NCBI RefSeq assembly: GCF_000756665.1
Contig: NZ_ARXV01000004.1
Span: 248,001 to 312,000 of the forward strand
DNA: 64,000 bases
Direction: 5' to 3'
Source of the DNA: Alcanivorax nanhaiticus
GTDB taxonomy: Bacteria; Pseudomonadota; Gammaproteobacteria; Pseudomonadales; Alcanivoracaceae
The notes below the pieces were generated by a model that had not been told where the DNA came from, made no database searches, and was given only the letters and a program-made list of their open reading frames with translations. The first letter of the stretch is position 1, and each line of letters opens with the position of its first letter. The position numbers were made by a program, and so were the translations under genes. Shown in pieces: positions 43,630 to 53,726 of this stretch.

Positions 43630-44985
43630 CTATTTACCTGCAATTTTCATTGGGGCCAGCAACAGCGAGCCGCAGGCAATATTCCCGCGCCGGTCCACAT
43701 CGGTGCCGCTACCCTGAATCCCCCGCAGCATCTCACCAAGATGTCCAGCAATGGTAAACTCCTGCAATGGCTGCTGAATCACGCCATTCTCAAACAGGAA
43801 ACCACTGGCTCCACGGGAATAATCCCCCGTCACCACATTCACCCCTTGCCCCATCACCTCGGTGACCAGAATGCCCTTGCCAGCCTTGGCCATGAGCGCA
43901 TCCAGAGATTCTCCCGTATCAGTGATGTGGAGGTTGCGTACACCACCACCATTTCCTGTCGGCGACATCCCCAGACGACGGCCGGCATACAAGCCGAGGG
44001 CAAACTGATTGAGAATGCCATCTTCCACAAAGTATTGCTCCCGGGTAGGCAGACCATCGCCATCGAACGGTGCCGAGGAATTCCCGGCCTTGAGGTGAGG
44101 CTGCTCACCGAGGACAAATCCCTTGGGCAACACGGCTTTGCCCAGACTGTCCTGCAGGAAAGAGCTGCGACGGTAGATGGAACCGCCGCTGATTGCCGAT
44201 ACCAAATGGCCCAGCAGGCCAGAAGCGACCTGGGGCGCGAAGATAATGGGTAATTCACCGGTCTCCGGGATGATCGCCCCCAGCCTGGCCAAGGTGCGCT
44301 CACGGGCTTTATCGCCCACCTCCTGAGCACTTTGCAGCGCGGTGCCAATCCGTCCGCCGTCATACCAGTAATCGCGCTGCATACCTTCCGCATCCTCAGC
44401 CACCACGCTGCACACTCGGCTGTGGTGCGTGCCGCGATAGCCATGCAGAAAACCTTCTGAGGTAGCAAACACTCGCAGGCTGGCACCACTGTTTACCGAG
44501 GCCCCTTCGGAATTAACGATGCGTTTGTCATTGCGGGCAACGGTTTCGCAGGCGAGCGCTTCTTCGATAGCCCGTGGTGTATCCATTTCCCAAGGGTGAT
44601 AGAGATCCAGATCGGGGATATCACGCGCCAGATCCGCCGCAGGCGCCAGGCCAGCATATTTGTCTGCTTCGGTATAGCGGGCAATCGCGGCCGCAGCCTT
44701 AAGGCTGTCGCGCAAACTGTCCCGGCTGTCATCTGAACTGCTGGCGTGGCCTTTGCATTGCCCCTTGAATACGGTGAGTGACACCCCGCGATCACGGTGA
44801 AATTCCACCGTTTCCACTTCCCCCTGGCGCACATTCACAGAAAAACCCTGGCTGAGGCTGACATTCACTTCCACACCGTCCAGCCCCAGACGTTTACCCT
44901 CCTCCAGCACCCAACTGGCCGTGTCTTCAGCCTGGCGCAGTTGAGCTTCATCGAGTACCGCTGTCGTTACGGGGGAATCAGACAT
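43630..44985 (-). CDS. pmbA: Metalloprotease-related protein PmbA (TldE)
   Basis: 451 residues of the TldE/PmbA half of the TldD/TldE protease. Unlike TldD it lacks the HExxxH zinc motif, as expected. Conserved parts include GVEVNVSLSQGFSVNVRQG at the N-terminus and the C-terminal GGSIYRRSSFL and YSRGASGFLFENG. The heterodimer degrades unfolded peptides and matures microcin B17-type peptides in E. coli. The partner tldD is at 47619-49055. It is divergent from darP with a 42-bp gap. Confidence 0.96.
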   Translation of the reverse strand: MSDSPVTTAVLDEAQLRQAEDTASWVLEEGKRLGLDGVEVNVSLSQGFSVNVRQGEVETVEFHRDRGVSLTVFKGQCKGHASSSDDSRDSLRDSLKAAAAIARYTEADKYAGLAPAADLARDIPDLDLYHPWEMDTPRAIEEALACETVARNDKRIVNSEGASVNSGASLRVFATSEGFLHGYRGTHHSRVCSVVAEDAEGMQRDYWYDGGRIGTALQSAQEVGDKARERTLARLGAIIPETGELPIIFAPQVASGLLGHLVSAISGGSIYRRSSFLQDSLGKAVLPKGFVLGEQPHLKAGNSSAPFDGDGLPTREQYFVEDGILNQFALGLYAGRRLGMSPTGNGGGVRNLHITDTGESLDALMAKAGKGILVTEVMGQGVNVVTGDYSRGASGFLFENGVIQQPLQEFTIAGHLGEMLRGIQGSGTDVDRRGNIACGSLLLAPMKIAGK

Positions 44986-45027
44986 AAAATAGCGCTTCCG
45001 TTACCTAGACGATAAATAGTGAATACG

Positions 45028-45567
45028 ATGACCGAGTATAACGACGACCAGTACACCAGCAAGTCAGAACAGAAACGTGATGACCTGGCGCTGCAGGAGC
45101 TGGGTCAATCCCTGATGGAGCTCAAGCAGGGAGAGCAGCAGCGCCTGCCTCTCAGTGACGCACTAAAAAAGGGTTTGGAAGAAGCCCGTCGCATCACCAG
45201 CAATGAAGCTCGTCGTCGCCATTCCCTGTACATCGGTCGGCTTGTGCGAGAATCCAACACGGAACAGATTGAGCAGGCTCTGGCAGCGTTGAAGGATCCT
45301 TTCCGTCAGCAGCGACTGAGTAACTGGGTGGATCAGATCGCCACCAGCGAACAGCCCAAAGAAGCGGATGCGACCCTGCAGCAGATTCTGGAAACCTTTC
45401 CCCACGGTGATCGCCAACAGCTGCGCAACCTGACTCGCAATGCGCTCAAAGCCAAGGTTGCTGATCCAGAAAATGCCAGCGCGGCAGACAAGGAAAAGTT
45501 CAAGCGTGAACGCCGCAAGCTAATGAACTACCTCAACCAGCTGGACAAAACCGCGCCGTTGTATTGA
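45028..45567 (+). CDS. darP: Ribosome-associated protein DarP (YjgA)
   Basis: 179 residues, highly helical and charged, with the DUF615 pattern (SKSEQKRDDLALQELGQSL near the N-terminus, and FKRERRKLMNYLNQL near the C-terminus). DarP helps late 50S assembly, at the peptidyl-transferase centre. The ATG at 45028 is preferred to a GTG nine bases upstream, since homologues begin close to it. The pmbA-darP divergent pair is conserved in gammaproteobacteria. Confidence 0.94.
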   Translation: MTEYNDDQYTSKSEQKRDDLALQELGQSLMELKQGEQQRLPLSDALKKGLEEARRITSNEARRRHSLYIGRLVRESNTEQIEQALAALKDPFRQQRLSNWVDQIATSEQPKEADATLQQILETFPHGDRQQLRNLTRNALKAKVADPENASAADKEKFKRERRKLMNYLNQLDKTAPLY

Positions 45568-45631
45568 GCCGGGCGCGTTACACCCTTCGCTGTCGTTCAG
45601 GGTCGGAGTTGCAACGTGCAACGCCTCTTAA

Positions 45632-47125
45632 TCACTGCTGCGCCGTCAGCGTCTCACTCTGCCACCAACTGACAAACCCTTTACCCACGGATTTCTGCGG
45701 CAGGGAATGCTCGTTCTCTGCGATTCCCTGCTCTTCCTCCATAGCCGTAACACGGGCATTCGCGGCGGCAAACCAGGCATCAGGATCATGAATACCCGCG
45801 CTCATATCCTCGCCATATAACGCCCGACTAAACCAGGTTCGCTCGGAATCATCGGCGCAACCAAATGACGTTCTATCCTGCGCTGCAGACGAAAAGACCG
45901 CCCGCTGTGGCGCGGCCAACGCATTGACCCATTGGCCGGAGTAACAAGCCGAAATCACCACCCATTGATGCTTCACCTTGAGAGCATTCAACCATTGTTT
46001 GCCATCCGCAACAGTCAGGTTATTCAGCTGCAGGTTACGCGCATCCAGCACCAGCTCACCGTTTCTCGCACCATGACTGACAATGTGAACCAGCAGCAGA
46101 TCCTCCTCTGGATCCATCAGGGCATCCAGCGCGTTTAGCGCTTCACGCACACTGGTGCGTGTCGCGAGAGGCAGAGTATCGCCACCACCATTCACCAATC
46201 TGACCTGCCGCCGTTTCAGATCAAGCACCCCACCCAGTCTCTCACTGACCCAGTCCACTTCCCGGCTAAATACCCCGGCCGTGCCATCACCGCCTATGGC
46301 AAGAAAGTACACATCCCGTACGCCGGGACGCTGCGGTGCCAGTGAAGACAGGACAGATTGCAGGCGACTAGCCTCGGTATACAGGCGAGCTTCCATACCT
46401 GACGCCTGAGCCTGCTCCCGCTGCGTGTAGGCCTGCTCACTGGGGAAATACTGGCCCTCCACAAAGAAACCCTTTTCCTCAATGGGACCGTCGTCCCCCG
46501 GACGAATACGCACCCCCTTTCCTTGCGCAAATCCGTCTTCAAAGTGAGCGCGAATAATCACACCATCGGGCCGGGTCAGTTCACCTTTGCCGGAAAACTG
46601 GAACCACTCGAACTCTCCTGTGTAGACTCGCCCCTCCGGGTTCCGGTATGTCCCTTTTTCCAGATAACCGTCCACGAACGTGCCTTCGTATTCCTCACCG
46701 GATGCGGTTTCCCAACGTCCCTGACCATGGGGCTGAAAATGCCGGAACTCGCCCTGGTAGGTATTACCATCCACGTAGGCAACGCCACCCTCGAGCAATT
46801 CTCCCTGCTTGAAGGTGCCCTGATAACGATCATCTCCACAGATGTAACTGCCCTGCCCATTCAAAGCACCTTTGACAAATTCCCCTTCCATGACACAGCC
46901 ATCGCGGTCTTCCAAACGCCCTTGCCCCGTCATCAGGCCGTGCTTGAATTCACCGCTATAACGACGGCCATCAGGCCAGGTCAGCTCGCCCTGACCATGG
47001 AAAAGGTTGTCTTCGATATCACCGTCATACACGGCACCATCAGGCAGCTGTACATCGGCGGACAGCTGAACCGGATCACAGGCAGTGAGGAAAAAGGACA
47101 ACAACAGCACAGTGGCTTTTTTCAT
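45632..47125 (-). CDS. Lipoprotein with eight MORN repeats and a C13 (legumain/caspase-like) peptidase domain
   Basis: 497 residues. A lipoprotein signal ends in LTAC with Cys16 lipidated; Asp at +2 would keep it in the inner membrane by the E. coli rule. Residues 33-210 hold eight MORN repeats of about 22 residues (YDGDIEDNLFHGQGELTW, RYSGEFKHGLMTGQGRLE and so on). After a linker (about 225-265) comes a clan CD cysteine peptidase domain: FLAIGGDGTAGVF at 275-286, catalytic H351 in HIVSHGA and catalytic C394 in VISACYSG. The start at 47125 is set by the signal peptide. It lies 32 bp after the cNMP-binding protein gene and ends the yhdP-tldD operon. It probably acts on periplasmic proteins; target and trigger are unknown. 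Confidence 0.88.
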   Translation of the reverse strand: MKKATVLLLSFFLTACDPVQLSADVQLPDGAVYDGDIEDNLFHGQGELTWPDGRRYSGEFKHGLMTGQGRLEDRDGCVMEGEFVKGALNGQGSYICGDDRYQGTFKQGELLEGGVAYVDGNTYQGEFRHFQPHGQGRWETASGEEYEGTFVDGYLEKGTYRNPEGRVYTGEFEWFQFSGKGELTRPDGVIIRAHFEDGFAQGKGVRIRPGDDGPIEEKGFFVEGQYFPSEQAYTQREQAQASGMEARLYTEASRLQSVLSSLAPQRPGVRDVYFLAIGGDGTAGVFSREVDWVSERLGGVLDLKRRQVRLVNGGGDTLPLATRTSVREALNALDALMDPEEDLLLVHIVSHGARNGELVLDARNLQLNNLTVADGKQWLNALKVKHQWVVISACYSGQWVNALAAPQRAVFSSAAQDRTSFGCADDSERTWFSRALYGEDMSAGIHDPDAWFAAANARVTAMEEEQGIAENEHSLPQKSVGKGFVSWWQSETLTAQQ

Positions 47126-47157
47126 GATGATGGTTCCGTAGCAACAAGCTGCCGGGA

Positions 47158-47619
47158 TCAACCCGCCGGCAATTTGAACTGTGCCAGCTGGGAGGAGGTA
47201 CGACGCAGATGCACACACAATAGACGGGCGATATTCTCCATTATCTGGGTCACCGCATTCGGGCTGCGTTTGCGCAGCTGCTCCAAACCTTTGTGCGTCA
47301 GAACAATCAGCGTGGCATCTTCCGCCACTCTTACTGTAGCAGAGCGAGGTTCCTTATCGACCAGCGCCATTTCCCCCATGGAATCACCGGGGTGAAGATG
47401 GGCAATCACCACCTCGCCCCCCCCCACATTCGCCTTGACGATATCCAGGCACCCGCGCACCACAAAACAGACAAAATCACTGCGGTCCCCTTCTCGGCAA
47501 ACCGTATCCCCGGCGGGCACCCGATTTACGAATACCAGCTTCTCCAGCAGCATCAGCTCGTCTTCACTGAGACCGTCAAAAAGACGCATGCGTGCCAGAG
47601 TATCCAGCACCTTGGACAT
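47158..47619 (-). CDS. Single-domain cyclic-nucleotide-binding protein
   Basis: 153 residues, one cNMP-binding domain (about 12-125) followed by a C-terminal helix, and no DNA-binding domain. The phosphate-binding cassette is intact: GDSMGEMAL with Glu, then PRSATV with Arg, as in CRP. It should bind cAMP or a related nucleotide. The ATG at 47619 overlaps the tldD stop codon (TGATG), so translation is linked to tldD; longer frames upstream lie inside tldD and are rejected. Ends 32 bp before the MORN/C13 gene. It may control or sense for its neighbours; that is inference. Confidence 0.88.
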   Translation of the reverse strand: MSKVLDTLARMRLFDGLSEDELMLLEKLVFVNRVPAGDTVCREGDRSDFVCFVVRGCLDIVKANVGGGEVVIAHLHPGDSMGEMALVDKEPRSATVRVAEDATLIVLTHKGLEQLRKRSPNAVTQIMENIARLLCVHLRRTSSQLAQFKLPAG

Positions 47620-49055
47620 CAGGCGGTTCCCCCCACCGTCAGCGCATCTACCCGCAGGGTGGGTTGCCCAACGCCAACGGGCACCGACTGACCATCCTTG
47701 CCGCAAACGCCAATACCGGAGTCCAGCGCCAGATCATTACCGACCATGGAAATCCGGTCCATCACCTCAGCACCGCTGCCGATCAGTGTTGCCCCTTTCA
47801 CCGGACAAACGATCTTCCCCTTCTCCACCAGATAGGCCTCGCTGGTGGAGAATACGAAGCGACCAGACGTGATATCCACCTGGCCACCGGCAAAGTTCAC
47901 CGCGTAGATACCACGGTCCAGGCTGGCCACAATTTCTTCCGGGTCACTTTCGCCTGGCAGCATGTAGGTATTCGTCATGCGCGGCATGGGCAAGTGGGCA
48001 TAGGATTCCCGTCGACCATTGCCCGTGGGCGCAACACCCATTAGCCGCGCATTGGTCTTGTCCTGCATGTATCCCACCAGCTTGCCCTTCTCGATCAGGG
48101 TGTTGCTGGCGCTGGGAGTGCCTTCATCGTCCACATTCAGGGAGCCGCGCCGATCTGCCAGCGTGCCATCGTCCACCACTGTACAAAGGCTGGAAGCCAC
48201 TTGCTGACCCAGTTTCTTTGCAAACATGGAGGTACCCTTGCGATTGAAGTCCCCTTCCAGACCATGGCCTACTGCTTCATGCAGCAGCACACCTGGCCAG
48301 CCAGGACCCAGCACTACCGGCATGGTACCTGCAGGAGCCGGCTCGGCATCCAGATTCAGCAACGCACCACGCACCGCTTCCCGAGCCCAATGCTCCACGC
48401 GGTTTTCTTCCAGCAACCAGTCATAGCTGACGCGACCGCCGCCACCCGCACTGCCGCGCTCGCGGCGACCATTACGCTCGGCGATCACACTGACATTACA
48501 GCGGATCAGTGGCCGCACATCCGCAGCCAGAGTGCCATCACTGGCAACCACCATCACCACGTCCTGCACGGCACTCAGGCTGGCGGTGACTTCTACAATC
48601 GCCGGGTCCAGTGAACGCGCCAGGGCATCCAGCCGCTGCAGTAACGCCACTTTTTGTTCAGCCTGCCATCCCTGCAGGGGATCCAGGGCCTGATAGCGAA
48701 CCGGGGAATGGCGGCTGGCCAGTTGGATCTGACGATCCTGTCCCTGGCGGGTAATCGCACGGGCAGCGCCACCCGCCTGCTGCAAAGCAGCCAGGGTTAT
48801 ATCATCGCTGTAGGCAAAACCGGTCTTGTCTCCCTGCACAATACGCACACCGGCCCCCCGCTCAGTACTGAAACTGGCATCGCGCACAATACCGTCTTCC
48901 AGCACCCAGGCTTCATGGCGACTATGCTGGAAATAGATATCGGCATAATCGGCCTGCCCGGTCAGCCGACCGTTCAGCAGGGTTTCCAGCTGCCCGGTAT
49001 GAAGACCGGCAGGGGCCAACAGAATGGATTCTGCAATGGACAGGGTATCGCTCAT
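47619..49055 (-). CDS. tldD: Metalloprotease TldD
   Basis: 478 residues. Zinc motif H259-E-A-V-G-H264 is intact. TldD forms a heterodimer with TldE/PmbA (43630-44985) that cleaves unfolded peptides threaded into its interior. Its start overlaps the nitrilase stop by one base and its stop overlaps the start of the cNMP-binding protein, so it sits inside a fully coupled operon. Two genes not found at this position in Pseudomonas, as I recall it, lie between tldD and darP. Confidence 0.97.
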   Translation of the reverse strand: MSDTLSIAESILLAPAGLHTGQLETLLNGRLTGQADYADIYFQHSRHEAWVLEDGIVRDASFSTERGAGVRIVQGDKTGFAYSDDITLAALQQAGGAARAITRQGQDRQIQLASRHSPVRYQALDPLQGWQAEQKVALLQRLDALARSLDPAIVEVTASLSAVQDVVMVVASDGTLAADVRPLIRCNVSVIAERNGRRERGSAGGGGRVSYDWLLEENRVEHWAREAVRGALLNLDAEPAPAGTMPVVLGPGWPGVLLHEAVGHGLEGDFNRKGTSMFAKKLGQQVASSLCTVVDDGTLADRRGSLNVDDEGTPSASNTLIEKGKLVGYMQDKTNARLMGVAPTGNGRRESYAHLPMPRMTNTYMLPGESDPEEIVASLDRGIYAVNFAGGQVDITSGRFVFSTSEAYLVEKGKIVCPVKGATLIGSGAEVMDRISMVGNDLALDSGIGVCGKDGQSVPVGVGQPTLRVDALTVGGTA

Positions 49056-49891
49056 CAGAGACCTTTAATCTGGAGTCGTTGGTGCATCTGCACCGGAATG
49101 CGCTGGCGAATTTCCTTCATGGTAGCAAGGTCCAGCTCGGCAACAAGGGCACCGGGATCATCGCCCAGGGAAGCCACCACCTCGCCCCATGGATTGGCGA
49201 GCAGGGAGTGGCCATAGCTGGCCCGGCGCGGAGCATGCTGCCCGCACTGGTTGGCTCCCAGAGTATAACAACCGCTCTGAACCGCAGTGGCCCGCAACAG
49301 CAGATCCCAGTGGGCCTTGCCGGTGACGGCCGTAAACGCCGACGGGTACACCAATAATTCTGCCCCTTGCTGGGCAAGCTGCTGAGCCAGTGCCGGAAAA
49401 CGCAAATCGTAGCATATCGCCAACCCGACCTTCAGCCCAGCCAAACTGACTACCCGGGTCTGATCACCGGGCTCAAAGACATCCGATTCACGATAACGGC
49501 CCTGGGCGTCGTTAACCTGGGCATCAAACAGGTGAAGCTTGTCGTATTCCCCCTGGACCAGCCCCTTTTCATCAATCGCCAGGCTGCGGGTTCGCACCCT
49601 TGGGGCTGGCACCGGGCTACCATCGGGCCGCTCACCTGCCGGTATACTGCCGCCGATGATTGCCATACCCAATGTTTTTGCCTGCTCGCACAGCCACTCT
49701 TTAAGCCACGCATACTGGGCAGACAGGCCACGGTAATCGCCGCCATACAGGGCAAAGTTTTCCGGCAATACCGCCAAGGCAGCGCCCTCGGAGGCGGCTA
49801 ATTGCAGGTAACGACGAGCGCTATCGAGATTGGTCTGTACATCCGCGCCACTGGTCATCTGGATAGCCGCAATATTGACGGACTGGCTCAT
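49055..49891 (-). CDS. Nitrilase-superfamily amidohydrolase (Nit2/deaminated glutathione amidase-like)
   Basis: 278 residues. The Glu-Lys-Cys triad is complete: E44 (LPENFALYG), K118 ([10 protein letters not shown]) and C160 (AICYDLRFP). Closest known families are Nit1/Nit2-type omega-amidases, which repair deaminated glutathione or hydrolyse alpha-ketoglutaramate. The conserved yhdP-nit-tldD order is also seen in Pseudomonas. Its start overlaps the yhdP stop by 4 bases. Cytoplasmic, no signal peptide. Confidence 0.93.
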   Translation of the reverse strand: MSQSVNIAAIQMTSGADVQTNLDSARRYLQLAASEGAALAVLPENFALYGGDYRGLSAQYAWLKEWLCEQAKTLGMAIIGGSIPAGERPDGSPVPAPRVRTRSLAIDEKGLVQGEYDKLHLFDAQVNDAQGRYRESDVFEPGDQTRVVSLAGLKVGLAICYDLRFPALAQQLAQQGAELLVYPSAFTAVTGKAHWDLLLRATAVQSGCYTLGANQCGQHAPRRASYGHSLLANPWGEVVASLGDDPGALVAELDLATMKEIRQRIPVQMHQRLQIKGL

Positions 49892-52800
49892 TCGAAAATC
49901 CCCTCGGTTTCTGACACCTTGGGGTTGGACCAGGCGCCCTTCACCGCATATTCCATGGTTGCCGTACGATCAAGCTTGTCACCCCAGATACGCTCCACCA
50001 CAAAAATCCCGGCACAGGCGGCCGGACCAGCCAGACACCCCGCGTAAAGATTGCTGGATAGCGGGAGGGTGACTTCCATCTTGTGGTCCAACGTCTCGTC
50101 GGCCAAATTGATCTGACCCTGAACATCAATCAGCGCCGATGGTGAACGAATAGCAAGATTGGTGGTAGAGACCAACGGGCCTTCCACCCGGAAATCGCCC
50201 GTGATGCTGTCGCAGCTCAACCCTTTCTTGTAGAGATCGGAAAAATTCAAACGTAAACGGCGTTGAATGGTGCCCAGATTCAAGATGCCGAGCACGCGCA
50301 AAAACGATGTCTTGGTATCTGTTTCCGGAATACGACACTCACCAATATCCACCCTGGCCTGACCATCCAGCGCCAGATAATCAGGGTTCAACGGCCAATC
50401 ATGCCAGCCGAGCACCACCTTCGCCTGGGCATCCTCAGACTCAATCAGCTCTGGCATATCCCAGGCACTCAGCGCTCGCTCCAGTTTATCTGCGCTCAGC
50501 ACACCACTAAAACGACTGTACTGACCCACGCCATCTGCCTGTTCGGTCCAGTCCAGACTGCCCTCAATCTCGGTAAACCGCCAACGTCCTTCCAGCGCAG
50601 ACACTCGTACGCCTTGCGCCAGCGGCCTGATGCTTCCCTTCCACTGACCGAAATCCTCGCCGCCAACACGCAGGTTATCGAGACGGGCATCCATGGTGGG
50701 TAGCTGCATCGGTGACAGTGGTGGCGCTGAAGCACCGCCTTCAGCCGCCTGGGGCATGGCAATGTTCATTCTGCTCACGGATACCGATAAAGGCTTCTCC
50801 CCACGTGCAGAAAATCCTTCAGGCACCCGCACCGAGCCGGCAATGGCCTGGCTACTGAGCGCCAGATCCCAACCCTGATTATTTGGCAACACCGACAGGC
50901 TGGCATGGGAAACATCCACGCCAAACAAGTCCAACTGATCGATGCGCAGATTGACCTTGCTGATGGAAGGGCCATCTGCCCCCGCCGATGAGCCCTGCCC
51001 TCCCTCAAACGCAGGCAGCATTTTTTCCGAAATAAAATCAATCCAGTCAGCGCTGCTGGCAGTGGCAAGCTGACCGCGCAGGGAAATACCCGACTCCGGC
51101 AGGACCAGTGAGCCCGGCCCAACCAGCAAATCGCCACGCACAGGGGATTGCCCCAGAGCGATGCGCCCACGCCACAGATTGTCATAATCCAGATAGAGAT
51201 TTTGCCGAACCCCTTCACCACGAATCTCTACATCCAGGCTGCTTTTTTGCTCCGCCAGCTTGCCCAGCGGAGTCGGAGCATCGATGGCAACTCCTTGCAG
51301 GCTGGAGTGCGCCCGCAACGCGAAGGGCGACCCTTTCCAGGGAATATCCAATGTCATGTCGAACGGTAGCTTGCCGCTGGCCGGCGCCAACCAAGCGAAG
51401 CCCAGCCATTCGCGCAACTGGCTCACGGGAACCGCGCCGTTCAAGGCCAGCTGACTATTCTGGCCTGTGGTTTCCCAGTAGCCGCCAACCTCTCCGCCCA
51501 GCACACGCGCCTTCAATTCGGGGATCTGGAGCCCCTTGCGCAGATGAAAATACACCGGCGCCGTTAGATCACTCACAGCAAGACGACGCTCTGGATTATC
51601 CAGCTCCGCCCCCTCAACCGTGGCATCAACAATCACCGTCGGGCTCCCGCCAGCCTCGCGCTTGAAAGGGAAATCCAGCAACAATCGGCCTTTCATACTA
51701 CCGGCCTGCATGCGCCAATCCAGCAGCTCCTCCGGCAACATCTTTTTCAGGGGAGTGTCCTGCATCAGGCTATCCAGATCCGCCAGGGGCCCTTCTAGCT
51801 GACCGGAGACCACCAACCGCGGACCTTCTTGCGTAGTGAATGCCGGCACATCCACATACACCTGTTCCACCGAGCTCCCGTAGATGGTCCCCTTCGAGGC
51901 GACGCCACGCACTTCACGTCCGTTGATGAAAACATCTGCCGAGACATCGCGAGCCAGCGGCCAGTCAGGAAGCAGAGACAGGACGATATCATCCCCTTGA
52001 TAACGCATCTGGAAGGTGCGGTCCTGCTGCCGGTCCGGGTCAATTTTTACCGGCCCCTGATACAGTAGCTGGCCTCGATTCAGATGCCCGTCCTGTAACG
52101 CCTGACCCAGCCAGCCAGCCAGCCCATCCGGCAGCCGTCGCAACGGAATATAACGGTTGGCATTGGCACCATTGCCATCATAAATTTCTGCGGCAAGACG
52201 CAACTCCGGCACCTGCCCCGGCTGAACCCCAACCGACAGCATAGCTTCGCCATGGGCATCTTCGTTCACCACTCGGATCCGTCCCGAGCGAACACGCAGC
52301 TGCTCACCTTCACGCCGCCAGTCGAAGACACCCACCATCTGACCCGCCAGCGGCAACTCGAACAATCGGGGCAACGCCAGCGACAGGCTGTCGCTGTAAA
52401 GGTGCGCCAGCCCCTGCTCTGCATTGCCCGATACCCAACCGCTTAACCGCGTAACCCCGGGAATCTTGTCTTTTGCCTGATTACCCAGTGCCGAGAAGCG
52501 GGCTTGAAACTGGTCCAGTGAACGCCCCGCGCCACTCAGATAGACGCCATCGACCACCCCTTGGGGAGATAACGCCTTGAGCAAATCCCGCGCCTGGTCG
52601 GCCTGGGTCGGTAACGTAAAAGGCCATTGCTGAAATTGCTGGCTCAACGCCCGCACCGGCAGATCCCCAGTGCGCAACTGCCAGGGCCGGACTTCTCCCT
52701 GTGTCTGCCACTGCAGCGCCATGTCCCCCAGCTTGAGTTGACCTGCAGGGGTCTGACCAGACAGATCCAGCAATGACAGCACCGCCTGATCATCGCTACG

Positions 52801-53724
52801 ATCCAGCGCCAGACGAGCAGTCACATCGGATAACGGCCAGCGAGACTGTTGATCGGTCAGGGTCACTGCGGGAACAGAAAGCGCAACCTGACCACTGCGC
52901 GGCTGCCCCTCTTCCAGACCAGCCCACATTTCCAGCTTGCCCTGCAGTGCCTCCACGGTCAGAGGCAAGTCCAGAGATGAGGGCAACCACTCTTCCAATC
53001 GCTGCCCACGCACCTTGAGGTATAAATCCGCGTTTATCTCATCAAAGGCATAGGCATCATCATGAAGGTGCGCCCGAGCTTCCACTCGGAGCGGCCGATC
53101 TCTCGCCTCCACCGTTAACGACAACAGGTGATTACCGCCATCATTGATCAGTGTCGCATCCAGTTCTGAGGCAGCCAAAGGAGGCATCCCTGGCCACTCC
53201 AGAGATAACCTGGCGTTGTGAACCGTCAACAGTTGCTGTCGATAGAAAATGCGTAAAATGTTCTCCAGAGAAGGGGCATCATTGCTGGATGATCCTCCCT
53301 GAATATCCAGCCCACGCAGCCGAACCTTTCCATCTTCGCCGCGCACCAGATGCAGAGCCACACCATCAATGCGCAACTCCTTCAGCACCAGATCCCGAAC
53401 CAGCAGCGAGCGAAACACATCCACGCTCAATACCACTTCCTGAAGTTCGAGCGGCGACTCTCCCTCCGGCGCTGGCAGACGAATGCGTCGGGCCACAAAT
53501 TGCGGCACCAACCCTTCCATCTTTCCATCAAGCTCATCAATGATCAGCGGCGTCTGCAGCTTTTCTTCAAAAAAAAGCTCCAGCTTTTCCCGGTAATCCG
53601 GAACCAGCAACATTGCCTGACGGGCAAGAACAACATAGACCGCAAGCAACAACAGGCACAGCGCGACCAGCCCCCACAGAGAGAGGTAAAGGCGACGCCA
53701 GGCTTTGAAGGAAATACTTGCCAT
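49888..53724 (-). CDS. yhdP: AsmA-like envelope protein YhdP
   Basis: 1278 residues. A single N-terminal membrane helix (about 12-35, YLSLWGLVALCLLLLAVYVVL) is followed by a very long periplasmic region of repeated beta-strands (DUF3971 and an AsmA_2 C-terminal domain), the RBG/TamB-like bridge architecture. E. coli YhdP, with TamB and YdbH, carries phospholipids toward the outer membrane. It starts only 2 bp after maf and overlaps the nitrilase gene, so it is part of a tightly packed operon. In Pseudomonas and E. coli an RNase G gene normally lies between maf and yhdP; none is present here. Confidence 0.95.
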   Translation of the reverse strand: MASISFKAWRRLYLSLWGLVALCLLLLAVYVVLARQAMLLVPDYREKLELFFEEKLQTPLIIDELDGKMEGLVPQFVARRIRLPAPEGESPLELQEVVLSVDVFRSLLVRDLVLKELRIDGVALHLVRGEDGKVRLRGLDIQGGSSSNDAPSLENILRIFYRQQLLTVHNARLSLEWPGMPPLAASELDATLINDGGNHLLSLTVEARDRPLRVEARAHLHDDAYAFDEINADLYLKVRGQRLEEWLPSSLDLPLTVEALQGKLEMWAGLEEGQPRSGQVALSVPAVTLTDQQSRWPLSDVTARLALDRSDDQAVLSLLDLSGQTPAGQLKLGDMALQWQTQGEVRPWQLRTGDLPVRALSQQFQQWPFTLPTQADQARDLLKALSPQGVVDGVYLSGAGRSLDQFQARFSALGNQAKDKIPGVTRLSGWVSGNAEQGLAHLYSDSLSLALPRLFELPLAGQMVGVFDWRREGEQLRVRSGRIRVVNEDAHGEAMLSVGVQPGQVPELRLAAEIYDGNGANANRYIPLRRLPDGLAGWLGQALQDGHLNRGQLLYQGPVKIDPDRQQDRTFQMRYQGDDIVLSLLPDWPLARDVSADVFINGREVRGVASKGTIYGSSVEQVYVDVPAFTTQEGPRLVVSGQLEGPLADLDSLMQDTPLKKMLPEELLDWRMQAGSMKGRLLLDFPFKREAGGSPTVIVDATVEGAELDNPERRLAVSDLTAPVYFHLRKGLQIPELKARVLGGEVGGYWETTGQNSQLALNGAVPVSQLREWLGFAWLAPASGKLPFDMTLDIPWKGSPFALRAHSSLQGVAIDAPTPLGKLAEQKSSLDVEIRGEGVRQNLYLDYDNLWRGRIALGQSPVRGDLLVGPGSLVLPESGISLRGQLATASSADWIDFISEKMLPAFEGGQGSSAGADGPSISKVNLRIDQLDLFGVDVSHASLSVLPNNQGWDLALSSQAIAGSVRVPEGFSARGEKPLSVSVSRMNIAMPQAAEGGASAPPLSPMQLPTMDARLDNLRVGGEDFGQWKGSIRPLAQGVRVSALEGRWRFTEIEGSLDWTEQADGVGQYSRFSGVLSADKLERALSAWDMPELIESEDAQAKVVLGWHDWPLNPDYLALDGQARVDIGECRIPETDTKTSFLRVLGILNLGTIQRRLRLNFSDLYKKGLSCDSITGDFRVEGPLVSTTNLAIRSPSALIDVQGQINLADETLDHKMEVTLPLSSNLYAGCLAGPAACAGIFVVERIWGDKLDRTATMEYAVKGAWSNPKVSETEGIFE

Positions 53725-53726
53725 AT

